Source: Methylobacterium tardum
GTDB lineage: Bacteria; Pseudomonadota; Alphaproteobacteria; Rhizobiales; Beijerinckiaceae
Assembly (NCBI RefSeq): GCF_023546765.1
Contig: NZ_CP097484.1
Span: forward strand, 6,506,001-6,570,000
Direction of reading: 5' to 3'
Length of the DNA stretch: 64,000 nt
A program made the position numbers and the translations under genes. The notes beneath the pieces were generated by a model. That model did no database searches, was not told the origin of the DNA, and was given only the letters and a program-made list of their open reading frames with translations. Every line of letters begins with the position of its first letter. The stretch's first letter is position 1. Below are positions 55,115 through 63,439 of the stretch, in pieces.

Positions 55115-56422
55115 TCAGCCCCGACGCGGGACGCGGCGCAGGAACTCGGGATTGAGCTCCGACAGGCGGTTCACCCCGATCAGCGCCATGTCGCGGTTCA
55201 GTTCCTCCTTGAGGATCCGCATCGCGTGCTCGACGCCCGCGACCCCGCCCAAAGCTGCGGCGAACATGAAGGGTCGGCCGAGCAGGACGAAATCGGCGCC
55301 CAGCGCCAGCGCCTTCATCACGTCGGTGCCTCGGCGGATGCCGCTGTCGACGATGATCTTGAGGTCGCCCTTCCGGGCCGCGATCTCCGGCAGCACGTCG
55401 AGGGGCGCGACGGCGTAGTCCAGCTGCCGCCCGCCATGGGTCGAGAGGATCACGCCGTCGGCGCCGCATGCGCGGGCGATCTCGACATCTTCCGGGGCGA
55501 GCAGCCCCTTCACCAGCAGGTTGCCCGACCAGCGTTTGCGGATCGCCTCCAGGTTCTTCCACGAGAGCTGGTCACGGGCGATGGTGTTGCGCACCGCCCC
55601 TTGCGACATCATCGGCGGCCCGCGCTCGGCCTCGGTGTTCTCGAAATGCGGGGCGCCGTGCTTGAGGAAGGTCCGGGCCACGGTGCCGAGCAGCCAGCGC
55701 GGATGGGTCGCGCTCTGCCACGCGACCTTCGGCGTGACCTTGATCGGCATGGAGAAGCCGCTGCGGGTGTTGTGCTCGCGGTTGCCGAGCGTCGGCGTGT
55801 CGGCGGTCACCACGAAGGTACGGTAGCCGGTGGCTTCCACGCGGTTGAGCAGGCGGTCGATCCGGTTCTGGTCGCCCGGCAGGTAGCCCTGGAACCAGGC
55901 CTGCGGATTTTGGTCGTGGACATCCTCCAGCTTGATCAGCGACGAGGCGCTCAGGCACATCGGCACATTCATGCGCTTGGCCGCCTCGGCCAGGACGAGA
56001 TCGCCCCGGTAGGCGATGAAGGCGGCCCCGCCGAGCGGTCCGATCCCGAAAGGCGCCGCGTAGGTCTGGCCGAACAGCTCGGTGGTGGTGTCGCGCGCCG
56101 AGGTATCGCGCATCAGCCGCGGCACGAGGGCGTAGTCGGCATAGGCGCCGCGGCTGTGCGCCAGGGCCGAGCCGGTCTCGACCCCGCCGGACACGTACTG
56201 GAAGATCATGGGCGGCAGCAGCCGCCGCGCGTGGCGCTCGAAATCGTCCAGCGCCAGCAGGTCGCGGAACCGGTAGGGCGTGACGGCGTCGCTGCGCTTG
56301 AGGCTGGTCACGATTGCCTGCGGCGCGGCGATGCCCGCGGCCGTGGCATCCGCCCCGCCTACCGTCGGCGCCTCGCGTTCCGGTGACCCCAGGCCGGAGG
56401 CCGGCCGGTCGAGCGTCGCCAT
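55115..56422 (-). CDS. FMN-dependent alpha-hydroxyacid dehydrogenase (LldD-like)
   Basis: Oxidises an L-2-hydroxyacid such as lactate using FMN. The 435-residue protein has a ~45-residue N-terminal extension before the usual start region (DLLALDDFERHARRLLPPMI). FMN and substrate motifs are PLGGAAFIAYRGDLVLAEAA, GVILSTHGGRQLDYAVAPLD (catalytic His; usual SNHGGRQ) and IIVDSGIRRGTDVMKALALG followed by GRPFMFA. GGGAGGAG precedes ATG 56422. First gene of a minus-strand unit with the lactonase, controlled from an operator 38 bases upstream. The actual hydroxyacid is unknown. Confidence 0.88.
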   Translation of the reverse strand: MATLDRPASGLGSPEREAPTVGGADATAAGIAAPQAIVTSLKRSDAVTPYRFRDLLALDDFERHARRLLPPMIFQYVSGGVETGSALAHSRGAYADYALVPRLMRDTSARDTTTELFGQTYAAPFGIGPLGGAAFIAYRGDLVLAEAAKRMNVPMCLSASSLIKLEDVHDQNPQAWFQGYLPGDQNRIDRLLNRVEATGYRTFVVTADTPTLGNREHNTRSGFSMPIKVTPKVAWQSATHPRWLLGTVARTFLKHGAPHFENTEAERGPPMMSQGAVRNTIARDQLSWKNLEAIRKRWSGNLLVKGLLAPEDVEIARACGADGVILSTHGGRQLDYAVAPLDVLPEIAARKGDLKIIVDSGIRRGTDVMKALALGADFVLLGRPFMFAAALGGVAGVEHAMRILKEELNRDMALIGVNRLSELNPEFLRRVPRRG

Positions 56423-56459
56423 CCGCTCCTCCCTGTAGACCGTCGCGCCGGACGGCTTT

Positions 56460-56473
56460 TGAAAGCGCTTTCA
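56460..56473. promoter_or_regulatory. LacI-type operator, divergent region
   Basis: TGAAAGCGCTTTCA, a perfect 14-base palindrome with the central CG typical of LacI/GalR operators. It lies 38 bases upstream of the FMN dehydrogenase ATG and 121 bases before the lacI-type start. Probably bound by the adjacent regulator, controlling the catabolic unit and itself. Confidence 0.85.
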
Positions 56474-56593
56474 GATAGTCAGGCGGCGCGAGGGGTGTCA
56501 ATATACTGCCTGTCCGAGTCGGCGCACACGCCAAGCAGCGGATCGAGGCATCGCGAGACAGGCGAGGCCGGGTATAGGGGGCGGTCGATTTCA

Positions 56594-57634
56594 GTGCTGG
56601 ATCTGCCGGGGGAGACCCTCGAGCCACCGTCGCGCAGCCCGGTCGCGCGGGACGTGGCCCGCCGCGCCGGCGTCTCGACCGCCACCGTGTCCCGGGTGCT
56701 CAACGGCTCCGCTGGGGTCCGGGCTGACAAGCGCGAGGCGGTAATGCGCGCGGCGCAGGATCTCGGCTTCGTCGCGAACGGTGCGGCCCGGGCGCTCTCG
56801 ACCCGCCGGTTCATGGCCGTGGGTGCGGTGGTCCCCAATATCGAGAACGAAGCCTTCGTGCGCGTCCTGTCGAGCTTCCAAGACCGGCTGCGGCAGGCGG
56901 GCTACACCCTGGTCGCCGCCAATGCCGGCTACGACCTGGAGGACGAATTGCGGGAGGCGACCTTCCTGCTGGAGCGGGGCGTCGACGGGCTGATGCTGGT
57001 CGGCGACATCCACCACCCGGACCTCTACGCCCGCATCGCCAGCACCGGCATTCCGATGGTGCAGACCTTCAGCCTGTCGCGGGAGCGCCCCTGCGTCGGG
57101 TTCGACAATGCCGCCTCGGCGGCCCGGGCGGCCAACTACCTGATGGACCTGGGTCATTCCCGGATCGGGGTGATCTCCGGCCTGCGCAAGGACAACGACC
57201 GCGGCGGGGCGCGGGTGAACGGCATCGCGCAGGCGCTTGCGGTCCGCGGCCTGCGGCTCGCGTCGGAGCACGATATCGAGATCTCCTACGGGATCGGCGG
57301 CGGCCGCGACGGCTTCCGTCAGATGCTGGCGAGCGGTCCGCCACCCACCGCGATCATCTGCGGCACCGACCAGATCGCCTTCGGCGCGATGATCGAAGCC
57401 CGGGCCCGCGGCCTCGCCATTCCGGGCGACCTGTCGGTGATCGGCCACAACGATTCCGATTTCGCGCCCTTCCTGGATCCGCCCCTGACCACAATCCGCA
57501 TCCACTCCGCCGAGATCGGCCACGCCGCCGGCGATCACCTGATCGCCCGGATCCAAGGCCGCCCGGTGGTGCGCCTCACCGAGATCGATGCCGAACTGAT
57601 CCTCCGCGCGAGCACGGCGCCGCCGCGGCGTTAG
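56594..57634 (+). CDS. LacI-family transcriptional regulator
   Basis: 346-residue repressor. The N-terminal helix-turn-helix reads VARDVARRAGVSTATVSRVL followed by NGSAGVRADKREAVMRAA and the hinge FVANGAARALSTRRF. The periplasmic-binding-like sensor domain runs from AVGAVVPNIENEAFVRVLSS to the C-terminus (TAIICGTDQIAFGAMIEARA, LSVIGHNDSDFAPFLDPPLT). GTG 56594 is chosen; a TTG at 56459 would start inside the operator. The inducer is probably a sugar acid or its product, judging by neighbours. Confidence 0.93.
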   Translation: MLDLPGETLEPPSRSPVARDVARRAGVSTATVSRVLNGSAGVRADKREAVMRAAQDLGFVANGAARALSTRRFMAVGAVVPNIENEAFVRVLSSFQDRLRQAGYTLVAANAGYDLEDELREATFLLERGVDGLMLVGDIHHPDLYARIASTGIPMVQTFSLSRERPCVGFDNAASAARAANYLMDLGHSRIGVISGLRKDNDRGGARVNGIAQALAVRGLRLASEHDIEISYGIGGGRDGFRQMLASGPPPTAIICGTDQIAFGAMIEARARGLAIPGDLSVIGHNDSDFAPFLDPPLTTIRIHSAEIGHAAGDHLIARIQGRPVVRLTEIDAELILRASTAPPRR

Positions 57635-57671
57635 GCCTTCGGGACTAGCTTGCGTTATCTTGCTCCCTGTT

Positions 57672-57685
57672 TGAAATCGCTTACA
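57672..57685. promoter_or_regulatory. Second LacI-type operator
   Basis: TGAAATCGCTTACA matches the first operator at 12 of 14 positions and lies 54 bases before the racemase-like gene. It suggests that the same regulator also controls this plus-strand unit separately from its own gene. Confidence 0.6.
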
Positions 57686-57738
57686 AGTCGATCGATGACA
57701 CTTCGGCCTGGGGCCGAACGCCCAACCTGAGACACAGC

Positions 57739-58410
57739 ATGGCTCCCCGCATCGTTCTCCTGCATGCCACGCCGGTCGCCATGGCGCCGATCCAGGCGGC
57801 CTTCGCGGAAAACTGGCCCGAGGCCGAGACCGTCAACCTCCTCGGCGACGGCCTGTCGCTGGACCGGGCCAAGGAGCCGGGTGAGATCTCGGAGGGCATG
57901 ATCGACCGCTTCGTGCGGTTCGGCCGCTACGGCCACGACATGGGCGCGGACGGCATCCTGATCACCTGCTCGGCCTTCGGTCCGGCGATCGACCGGCTGA
58001 TCGAGACCGTGCCGATCCCGGTGCTCAAGCCCAACGAGGCGATGTTCCGCGCGGCGATCGCGCAGGGCCAGCGCATCGGCATGCTGGCCACCTTCGGCCC
58101 CTCCGTCGGCACGATGACCGACGAGTTCGAGGAGTTCGTCGGGCAGGCCGACCGGCCAGCGACCTTGCGCACGGTGCTGGTGGACGACGCCATGGCGCGC
58201 CTTCGGTCGGGTGATGCCGAGACGCACAATCGTCTCATCGCCGAGCGGGCGCCGGAACTCGCCGATTGCGACGCGATCATGCTGGCGCATTTCTCGACCT
58301 CCCGGGCGGCCGAGGCCGTGCGCAAGGCGGTGAATGTCCCGGTCCTGACCGCGCCCCACGCGGCAGTGGACCGGATGCGCGCGATGATCGAGACCGGCAG
58401 GAGTGCCTGA
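57739..58410 (+). CDS. Asp/Glu racemase-superfamily protein
   Basis: 223-residue protein of the aspartate/glutamate/hydantoin racemase fold. The first catalytic-Cys region is present (GILITCSAFGPAI), as are KPNEAMFRAAIAQGQRIGML and the ATFGPSVGTM block. At the second site, where racemases have a Cys, it reads IMLAHFSTSRAAEAV. It may therefore catalyse something other than racemisation, such as decarboxylation or isomerisation. Start ATG 57739. Gene gap to the next is 3 bases, so the two act together. Confidence 0.8.
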   Translation: MAPRIVLLHATPVAMAPIQAAFAENWPEAETVNLLGDGLSLDRAKEPGEISEGMIDRFVRFGRYGHDMGADGILITCSAFGPAIDRLIETVPIPVLKPNEAMFRAAIAQGQRIGMLATFGPSVGTMTDEFEEFVGQADRPATLRTVLVDDAMARLRSGDAETHNRLIAERAPELADCDAIMLAHFSTSRAAEAVRKAVNVPVLTAPHAAVDRMRAMIETGRSA

Positions 58411-58413
58411 TTC

Positions 58414-59208
58414 ATGAAGCTCGGTGCCTACAAGGACCGCCTCAGCGGCCATTGCGGCTTCCTGTTCACGGAGCTGCCGCTCGCAGAGCGCTTCGCCGCC
58501 GCCGCCAAGGCCGGCTTCCGGGCGGTCGAACACCCGAACCTGTTCGCCACGCCGGCGCGGGAGGTGGCGGGCTGGCTCGAACGGGCGGGCGTGCCGCTGG
58601 TCCAGACGGGATTCCCGGCCGGCGACGCCTCCAAAGGCGAGAAGGGCTTCGCGGCCCTTCCGGACAAGGTCGACTATTACCGCTCCACCATCGAGCCGAC
58701 CCTGGACTACGTCGCGCAGCTCGGCTGCCGCATGGTCCACCCGATGGCGGGCGTCCGACCCGCCGGGGTCGAGCAGGCGCGGCTCTGGGAGACCTATCTC
58801 GACAATCTCGCCTTCGCGGCCGATGCCGCCAAGGCACGCGGGATGACGGTCATCGTCGAGCCGATCGGCCCCGGCTCGATCGCCAATTACGTGATCGGCG
58901 ACCCGCTGGTGGCCGTCGAGGCGATCCGGGCGATCGGGCGCGACAACGTCAAGCTGCTGTTCGACGCGTATCACTGCGTCTGCCTGGGCCACGACCCGGC
59001 GGCGCTGATCCGCGCGCACGCGCCGCTCATCGCCCATGTCCAGATCGCCGACGATCCCGGCCGCCACGAGCCCGGGACCGGGACGATCGCGTTCGACCCG
59101 ATCTTCGCCGCGTTGGAGGAGGTCGGCTATGCCGGCTTCATCGGCTGCGAGTACCATCCGGCGGCCGGCACCGAGGCGGGGCTGGGCTGGATGCGGGCGG
59201 CGACGTAA
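58414..59208 (+). CDS. Hydroxypyruvate isomerase-like TIM-barrel protein
   Basis: 264-residue xylose-isomerase-like TIM barrel of the Hyi/OtnI family. The protein begins MKLGAYKDRLSGHCGFLFTE. It has AGFRAVEHPNLFATPAR, the metal-binding Glu in TVIVEPIGPGSIANYVI, LLFDAYHCVCLGHDP, and a second Glu in FIGCEYHPAAGTEAGL. Hyi interconverts hydroxypyruvate and tartronate semialdehyde; OtnI acts on 2-oxo-tetronate. Which applies here is open. Second gene of the unit with the racemase-like protein, preceded by the second LacI-type operator. Confidence 0.85.
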   Translation: MKLGAYKDRLSGHCGFLFTELPLAERFAAAAKAGFRAVEHPNLFATPAREVAGWLERAGVPLVQTGFPAGDASKGEKGFAALPDKVDYYRSTIEPTLDYVAQLGCRMVHPMAGVRPAGVEQARLWETYLDNLAFAADAAKARGMTVIVEPIGPGSIANYVIGDPLVAVEAIRAIGRDNVKLLFDAYHCVCLGHDPAALIRAHAPLIAHVQIADDPGRHEPGTGTIAFDPIFAALEEVGYAGFIGCEYHPAAGTEAGLGWMRAAT

Positions 59209-59223
59209 CAGCGAACCCCCGCC

Positions 59224-59310
59224 TAGCGAGCGTAGCGAAGCAATTCAGGGCAGCGCGACATCAGGAGCCGAGGCGCCGACTGGATTGCTTCGCTGCGCTC
59301 GCAAAGACGA
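59224..59310. repeat. Palindromic intergenic repeat, copy F
   Basis: Left arm TAGCGAGCGTAGCGAAGCAA, then TTCAGGGCAGCGCGAC. Right arm GGCGCCGACTGGATTGCTTC, then GCTGCGCTCGCAAAGACGA. It lies between two convergent genes and probably marks the end of both transcripts. Confidence 0.85.
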
Positions 59311-59315
59311 GGGGC

Positions 59316-60347
59316 TCAGCCCAGCAAACGCGCCCGGCGCTCCAGCACCGCCGGCCAGACCTCCGGGTTGACCAGCCGCGGCGGCGTCACGCCGTTCAGA
59401 ATGCCGATGATCTGCTCGGCCCCCCAGGCGGCCACGTTGCGGCGTGCCTCATGGGTGACACCGGCGGTGTGGTAGGTCGCCACCACGGTCTCGAGCTTGA
59501 GAAGCGCCGAGTCGAGTGGCGGCGGCTCCGGTGCCCAGACATCGAGGCCCGCCCCTGCGAGGTGCCCCGAGGTCAGAGCCTCGGCCAGCGCGGCCTCGTC
59601 GTGGACGCCGCCCCGGGCGGTGGTGATGAACAGCGCCCCGGGCTTCATCGCCGCGAAGGTTTTGGCGTCGAAGCTGCCGCGCGTGGTGTCGTCGAGCGGG
59701 CAGTGCAGGGACACGATGTCGGACTCGGCGAGCAGCCGATCCCGATCGACCGGCTCGGCGCCGCGCGCCCGGATCTCCTCGGCGGAGAGCAGCGGATCGT
59801 AGGCCAGGACCCGCATGTCGAAGCCGCGGGCGAGCTTGGCCACTGCTTTGCCGGTATGCCCGATCCCGACGAGCCCGAGGGTCGAACCGCCGATCTCGTG
59901 GCCCATCAGCGATTCCCGCGAGAAGCCGCGCTGGGTCCGGAGCAGGCGGTCGGACACGCAGATCTTGCGCGAGACGGCGAGCATCAGGCCGATCGCGAGC
60001 TCCGCGACCGACTGCGCGTTGCCGCCGACCTGGTTGACCACCGCGACGCCGGCCCGGGTGCAGGCGGCGGCGTCGACGGTGTCGAAGCCGGCACCGCCCG
60101 ACGAGACGGCGAGCAGGTTCGGGCAGGAGGCGAGCAGATCGTCCGTGACGTGCCAACGGCGCGGCAGCTCGTCCCGCGCCGGCGAGACGTGGAAGACATG
60201 GGCTTGCTCGAGCAACGCCTGTAGCGCGCTGTCCGGACCCTGCAGGTCGCCGATCTGCAGGTCGATGTCGGGCTCGGCCCTCAGCCGCGTATCGAAGACC
60301 GGATTGATCCAGACGTTGAACCGGCAGACGCGCTTGAGAGCCGCCAC
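59316..60347 (-). CDS. D-2-hydroxyacid dehydrogenase (NAD-dependent)
   Basis: 343-residue protein of the D-isomer 2-hydroxyacid dehydrogenase family, reducing or oxidising 2-oxoacids such as hydroxypyruvate. NAD motif GLVGIGHTGKAVAKLARGF, then catalytic Arg in FITTARGGVHDEAAL, Glu in DVWAPEPPPLD and His in VVATYHTAGVTHEA. GTG 60347 lies 4 bases after the aminotransferase stop, so the pair is one operon. Substrate undetermined. Confidence 0.88.
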   Translation of the reverse strand: MAALKRVCRFNVWINPVFDTRLRAEPDIDLQIGDLQGPDSALQALLEQAHVFHVSPARDELPRRWHVTDDLLASCPNLLAVSSGGAGFDTVDAAACTRAGVAVVNQVGGNAQSVAELAIGLMLAVSRKICVSDRLLRTQRGFSRESLMGHEIGGSTLGLVGIGHTGKAVAKLARGFDMRVLAYDPLLSAEEIRARGAEPVDRDRLLAESDIVSLHCPLDDTTRGSFDAKTFAAMKPGALFITTARGGVHDEAALAEALTSGHLAGAGLDVWAPEPPPLDSALLKLETVVATYHTAGVTHEARRNVAAWGAEQIIGILNGVTPPRLVNPEVWPAVLERRARLLG

Positions 60348-60351
60348 GGCG

Positions 60352-61557
60352 TCAGCCCTTCACCACGGCGTCGATCGCGTCGATGACGTGATCGATGTTG
60401 TGGGTGTTGACCGCAGCCACGCAGATCCGGCCCGTCTCCAGCGCGTAGACCTCGTGTTCCTCGCGCAGGCGGGTGGCCTCCGCGGGGCTCAGGCCCGTGT
60501 AGGAGAACATGCCCTTCTGCGTCTTGATGGCGTCGAAGCCGCGCTCGGGGTGGCGCTGCTGCAGGCTGTCGGCCATCCGGTCGCGCATGGCGCGGATCCG
60601 GTCGCGCATCTCCGCGAGTTCGCGTTCCCAATCGGCGCGCAGCTCCGGATCGGTGAGGACGATCTCGGCGATGGCGGCGCCGTGGGTGTGCGGGTTCGAG
60701 TAGCTCGCCCGCACCAGCCGCTTGGCGAACGCCTCGACCTTCGCCTTCGCGGTCGGGTTCTCGGCAACGATGGTCAGCGCGCCGACGCGCTCGCCGTAGA
60801 GCGAGAACGACTTCGAGAACGAGGAGGCGACGAGGAATTCCTGACCCGACTCGGCGAACAGGCGCACCGGCTCGGCATCGGCGTCGAGGCCGTTGCCGAA
60901 GCCCTGATAGGCGATGTCGAGGAACGGGATGAGGCCGCGCTCGGCCATCAGGGGCACGAGGTCGCGCCACTCGTCGAGGCTGAGATCCGCGCCCGTCGGG
61001 TTGTGGCAGCAGGCATGCAGCACCACGATCGAGCCCTTCGGCAGATCCTGAAGATAGGCCTTCATGGCCGGGTAGTCGGCGCCGCCGGTCTCGGCCGAGA
61101 AGTAGGGGTAGTCGACCACGGTGAAGCCGGCCTGGCTGAACAGGGCCTTGTGGTTCTCCCAGCTCGGGTTGCTCACCGCGACGGTGGCGCCCGGGTACAG
61201 CTTGGCCAGCACGTCGGCGCCGGTCTTCAGCGCGCCGGTACCGCCGATGCTCTGCAGCGTCGCGACCCGGTTCTGCGACAGGATCGGCGCGCCCTTCCCG
61301 AACAGCAGCTCCTGGACCGCGTCACGGAACGGCTTGGTGCCCTCGATCGGCCGGTAGGTCTTCGGCAGGCCCTTCTCGATCCAGCGCTTCTCGGCGGTCT
61401 GCACGGCGCGCAGGCGCGGCACCTTGCCGTCCGCATCCGTGTAGACGCCAACGACGAGGTTGAGCTTTTTCGGGCTCGGGTCGGCGTTGAAGGCCTCGAA
61501 CAGCCGCATGATCGGGTCGAGCGGCGCGTCCTGGATGCCGGCGAACAGCGAGGTCAT
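60352..61557 (-). CDS. Aspartate/aromatic aminotransferase (class I, TyrB/AspC type)
   Basis: PLP-dependent transaminase, 401 residues. It begins MTSLFAGIQDAPLDPIMRLF and has LNLVVGVYTDADGKVPRLRA. VATLQSIGGTGALKTGADVL and VVLHACCHNPTGADLS are class I signatures (NPTG with Asn contact). The PLP Lys is in LVASSFSKSFSLYGERVGAL. This is the class I subgroup of E. coli AspC and TyrB. Start ATG 61557 preferred over TTG 61566. It leads a two-gene unit with the hydroxyacid dehydrogenase. Confidence 0.93.
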   Translation of the reverse strand: MTSLFAGIQDAPLDPIMRLFEAFNADPSPKKLNLVVGVYTDADGKVPRLRAVQTAEKRWIEKGLPKTYRPIEGTKPFRDAVQELLFGKGAPILSQNRVATLQSIGGTGALKTGADVLAKLYPGATVAVSNPSWENHKALFSQAGFTVVDYPYFSAETGGADYPAMKAYLQDLPKGSIVVLHACCHNPTGADLSLDEWRDLVPLMAERGLIPFLDIAYQGFGNGLDADAEPVRLFAESGQEFLVASSFSKSFSLYGERVGALTIVAENPTAKAKVEAFAKRLVRASYSNPHTHGAAIAEIVLTDPELRADWERELAEMRDRIRAMRDRMADSLQQRHPERGFDAIKTQKGMFSYTGLSPAEATRLREEHEVYALETGRICVAAVNTHNIDHVIDAIDAVVKG

Positions 61558-61812
61558 GATCGTCAATCGTCCCAGAGGGTCTTCGAGTCAGGCCGCGAAG
61601 GGCGGTTCAGTCGACCGGCGAGGATCGGGCCGAGGGCCTTATTCCGCACATCGCCCGCGCGCGCCAGCGCTTCCGCGCGTATCTGCCTCCCGATCGGTTC
61701 AAGGATGCACATAATCCGGCAATTGACGACGGTCGTTGTCACGCATTGCGCATCCGCGGTCACACAAAGATCGGCCTTCCGGCGGCGCCGGACTCCGCCG
61801 TAAGGTGCCGGG

Positions 61813-62952
61813 ATGCTGCGCTCTCTCGCCCTGGCCCTCGCGGGCCTCCTCGCCGTCGCGCCGGCCGCCGCACAGAATGCGGTGCGGATCGGGCTCTCGG
61901 CCCCGTTGACCGGCCCGGACGCCGTCTTCGGCCAGGGGCTCCGGCAGGGGGCTGAGCAGGCGGTGGCCGACCTGAACCGGGCCGCCGGCGGGCGCCCGCG
62001 CTGGGTTCTCGTTCCGGCCGACGACGCCGGCGATCCCAAGCAGGCGGTGGCGGTGGCCCGGAAGTTCTCCGCCGACGGGGTGCGTCTCGTGATCGGGCCG
62101 TTCGAATCCGGTGCGGTCGCGGCCGCCGCACCGGTCTACGAGGATGCCGGCGCCGTCGCGGTGACGACCGGCGCGACCTACACCCCGCTGACCAGCCGCG
62201 GCCTCTGGAACCTGTTCCGAATGGCGCCGAGTGATGCGCAGCAGGGCCGGGCCGCGGCGGCCTATCTCGCGAAGGCCTATGCCGGACGCCGTGTCGGCAT
62301 CCTCAACGATCGCTCGACCTTCGGGCGCGGCCTCGCCGACGCCGTCTCGGCGCGGCTGAAGGAGAGCGGCGCGTCGGAGGTGCTGTTCGACGGGTTCGCG
62401 CGGGGCACGCGCGATCTCTCCGACCTCGTCGCCCGCCTGAAGGCTGCCCGGCTCGACGCCGTCTATTTCGGCGGACTCGCGCCTGAGGCCGCCGCGCTGC
62501 TGCGGGCGATGCGGGAGGCGGGCCTCGGCGCGGCCCTGGTGGCCAGCGACGGGATCCTCGACCCGAGCTTCCCGGCCGCCGCCGGAGTTGCCGCGGAGGG
62601 CACGGTGATGACGCTGCTCCCGGACCCGCCGCGCCTGCCCGATCCCCGCGGCGGCAAGCCCGCATCGCGGACGCCCGAGGCGGAGAGCGTGGCGGCCGGC
62701 GCCTACGCGGCGGTGGAGCTCCTGGCCCGGGCGACCGAGCAGGCCCATGCCGCGGATCCGAAGACGGGTCGGATCTCCGACAGTCGGAAGGTGGCCGAGA
62801 TCCTGCGCGGCCCGCAGCCCGTGCGCACCGTTCTCGGTCCGATGAGCTTCGACGCCCGCGGGGATCGCACCGGCAACGCCGTGGCCCTGCGGATCTGGCG
62901 GCGGTCGCCGGACGGGCGCCTCGATTATGCCGGCAATGACATTGAGCCGTGA
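61813..62952 (+). CDS. ABC transporter substrate-binding protein, branched-chain amino acid type
   Basis: 379-residue periplasmic binding protein with signal peptide (LALALAGLLAVAPAAAQ). The Leu/Ile/Val-binding fold shows VRIGLSAPLTGPDAVFGQGL, RPRWVLVPADDAGDPKQAVA and VRLVIGPFESGAVAAAAPVY. No permease or ATPase genes accompany it in the window, so it may be an orphan or supply a transporter elsewhere. Ligand unknown. Confidence 0.9.
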   Translation: MLRSLALALAGLLAVAPAAAQNAVRIGLSAPLTGPDAVFGQGLRQGAEQAVADLNRAAGGRPRWVLVPADDAGDPKQAVAVARKFSADGVRLVIGPFESGAVAAAAPVYEDAGAVAVTTGATYTPLTSRGLWNLFRMAPSDAQQGRAAAAYLAKAYAGRRVGILNDRSTFGRGLADAVSARLKESGASEVLFDGFARGTRDLSDLVARLKAARLDAVYFGGLAPEAAALLRAMREAGLGAALVASDGILDPSFPAAAGVAAEGTVMTLLPDPPRLPDPRGGKPASRTPEAESVAAGAYAAVELLARATEQAHAADPKTGRISDSRKVAEILRGPQPVRTVLGPMSFDARGDRTGNAVALRIWRRSPDGRLDYAGNDIEP

Positions 62953-63163
62953 GGCGGCGTAATTCATGTCGATGACGGAACGGGTTCGGCGTCCGTGACT
63001 TGCGGGCCGTTCCCGCGGCGACTACATGCGAGCGGTGCTGCTGAGCTGGCGCGGTCGGTCCACCGGATCGGATCCGCGCCCTGCGGCGTTTCCCGAGCTC
63101 GATGACAGCCGAAAACGCATTGCCGGAACGCCTGCTGCCGGACGGTCCGACTGGAGAAGGTGC

Positions 63164-63439
63164 ATGGCGAAAGAAGAATTGATGCAGTTCGACGGTCTCG
63201 TGATCGAGATCCTGCCGGATGCGCGCTACCGCGTGCAGCTCGACCAGGGCCACGAGATCGTGGCCTACACGGCCGGCAAGATGAAGAAGAACCGCATCAA
63301 GACGCTGGCCGGCGACCGCGTGACCGTCGAGATGTCGCCCTACGACCTTGAGAAGGGACGCCTCGTGTTCCGCCACAAGGACGAGCGTTCCTCCGGCCCG
63401 CGTCCCCCTGTCCGCGGCGGTCAGTTCCGCCGCCGTTGA
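63164..63439 (+). CDS. infA: Translation initiation factor IF-1
   Basis: Binds the 30S A site during initiation. 91 residues starting [20 protein letters not shown]. The S1/OB fold continues through [20 protein letters not shown] and [20 protein letters not shown] basic tail ([12 protein letters not shown]) makes it longer than the usual 72, resembling the second IF-1 copy seen in some alphaproteobacteria. GGAGAAGG precedes ATG 63164. Confidence 0.9.
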   Translation: MAKEELMQFDGLVIEILPDARYRVQLDQGHEIVAYTAGKMKKNRIKTLAGDRVTVEMSPYDLEKGRLVFRHKDERSSGPRPPVRGGQFRRR

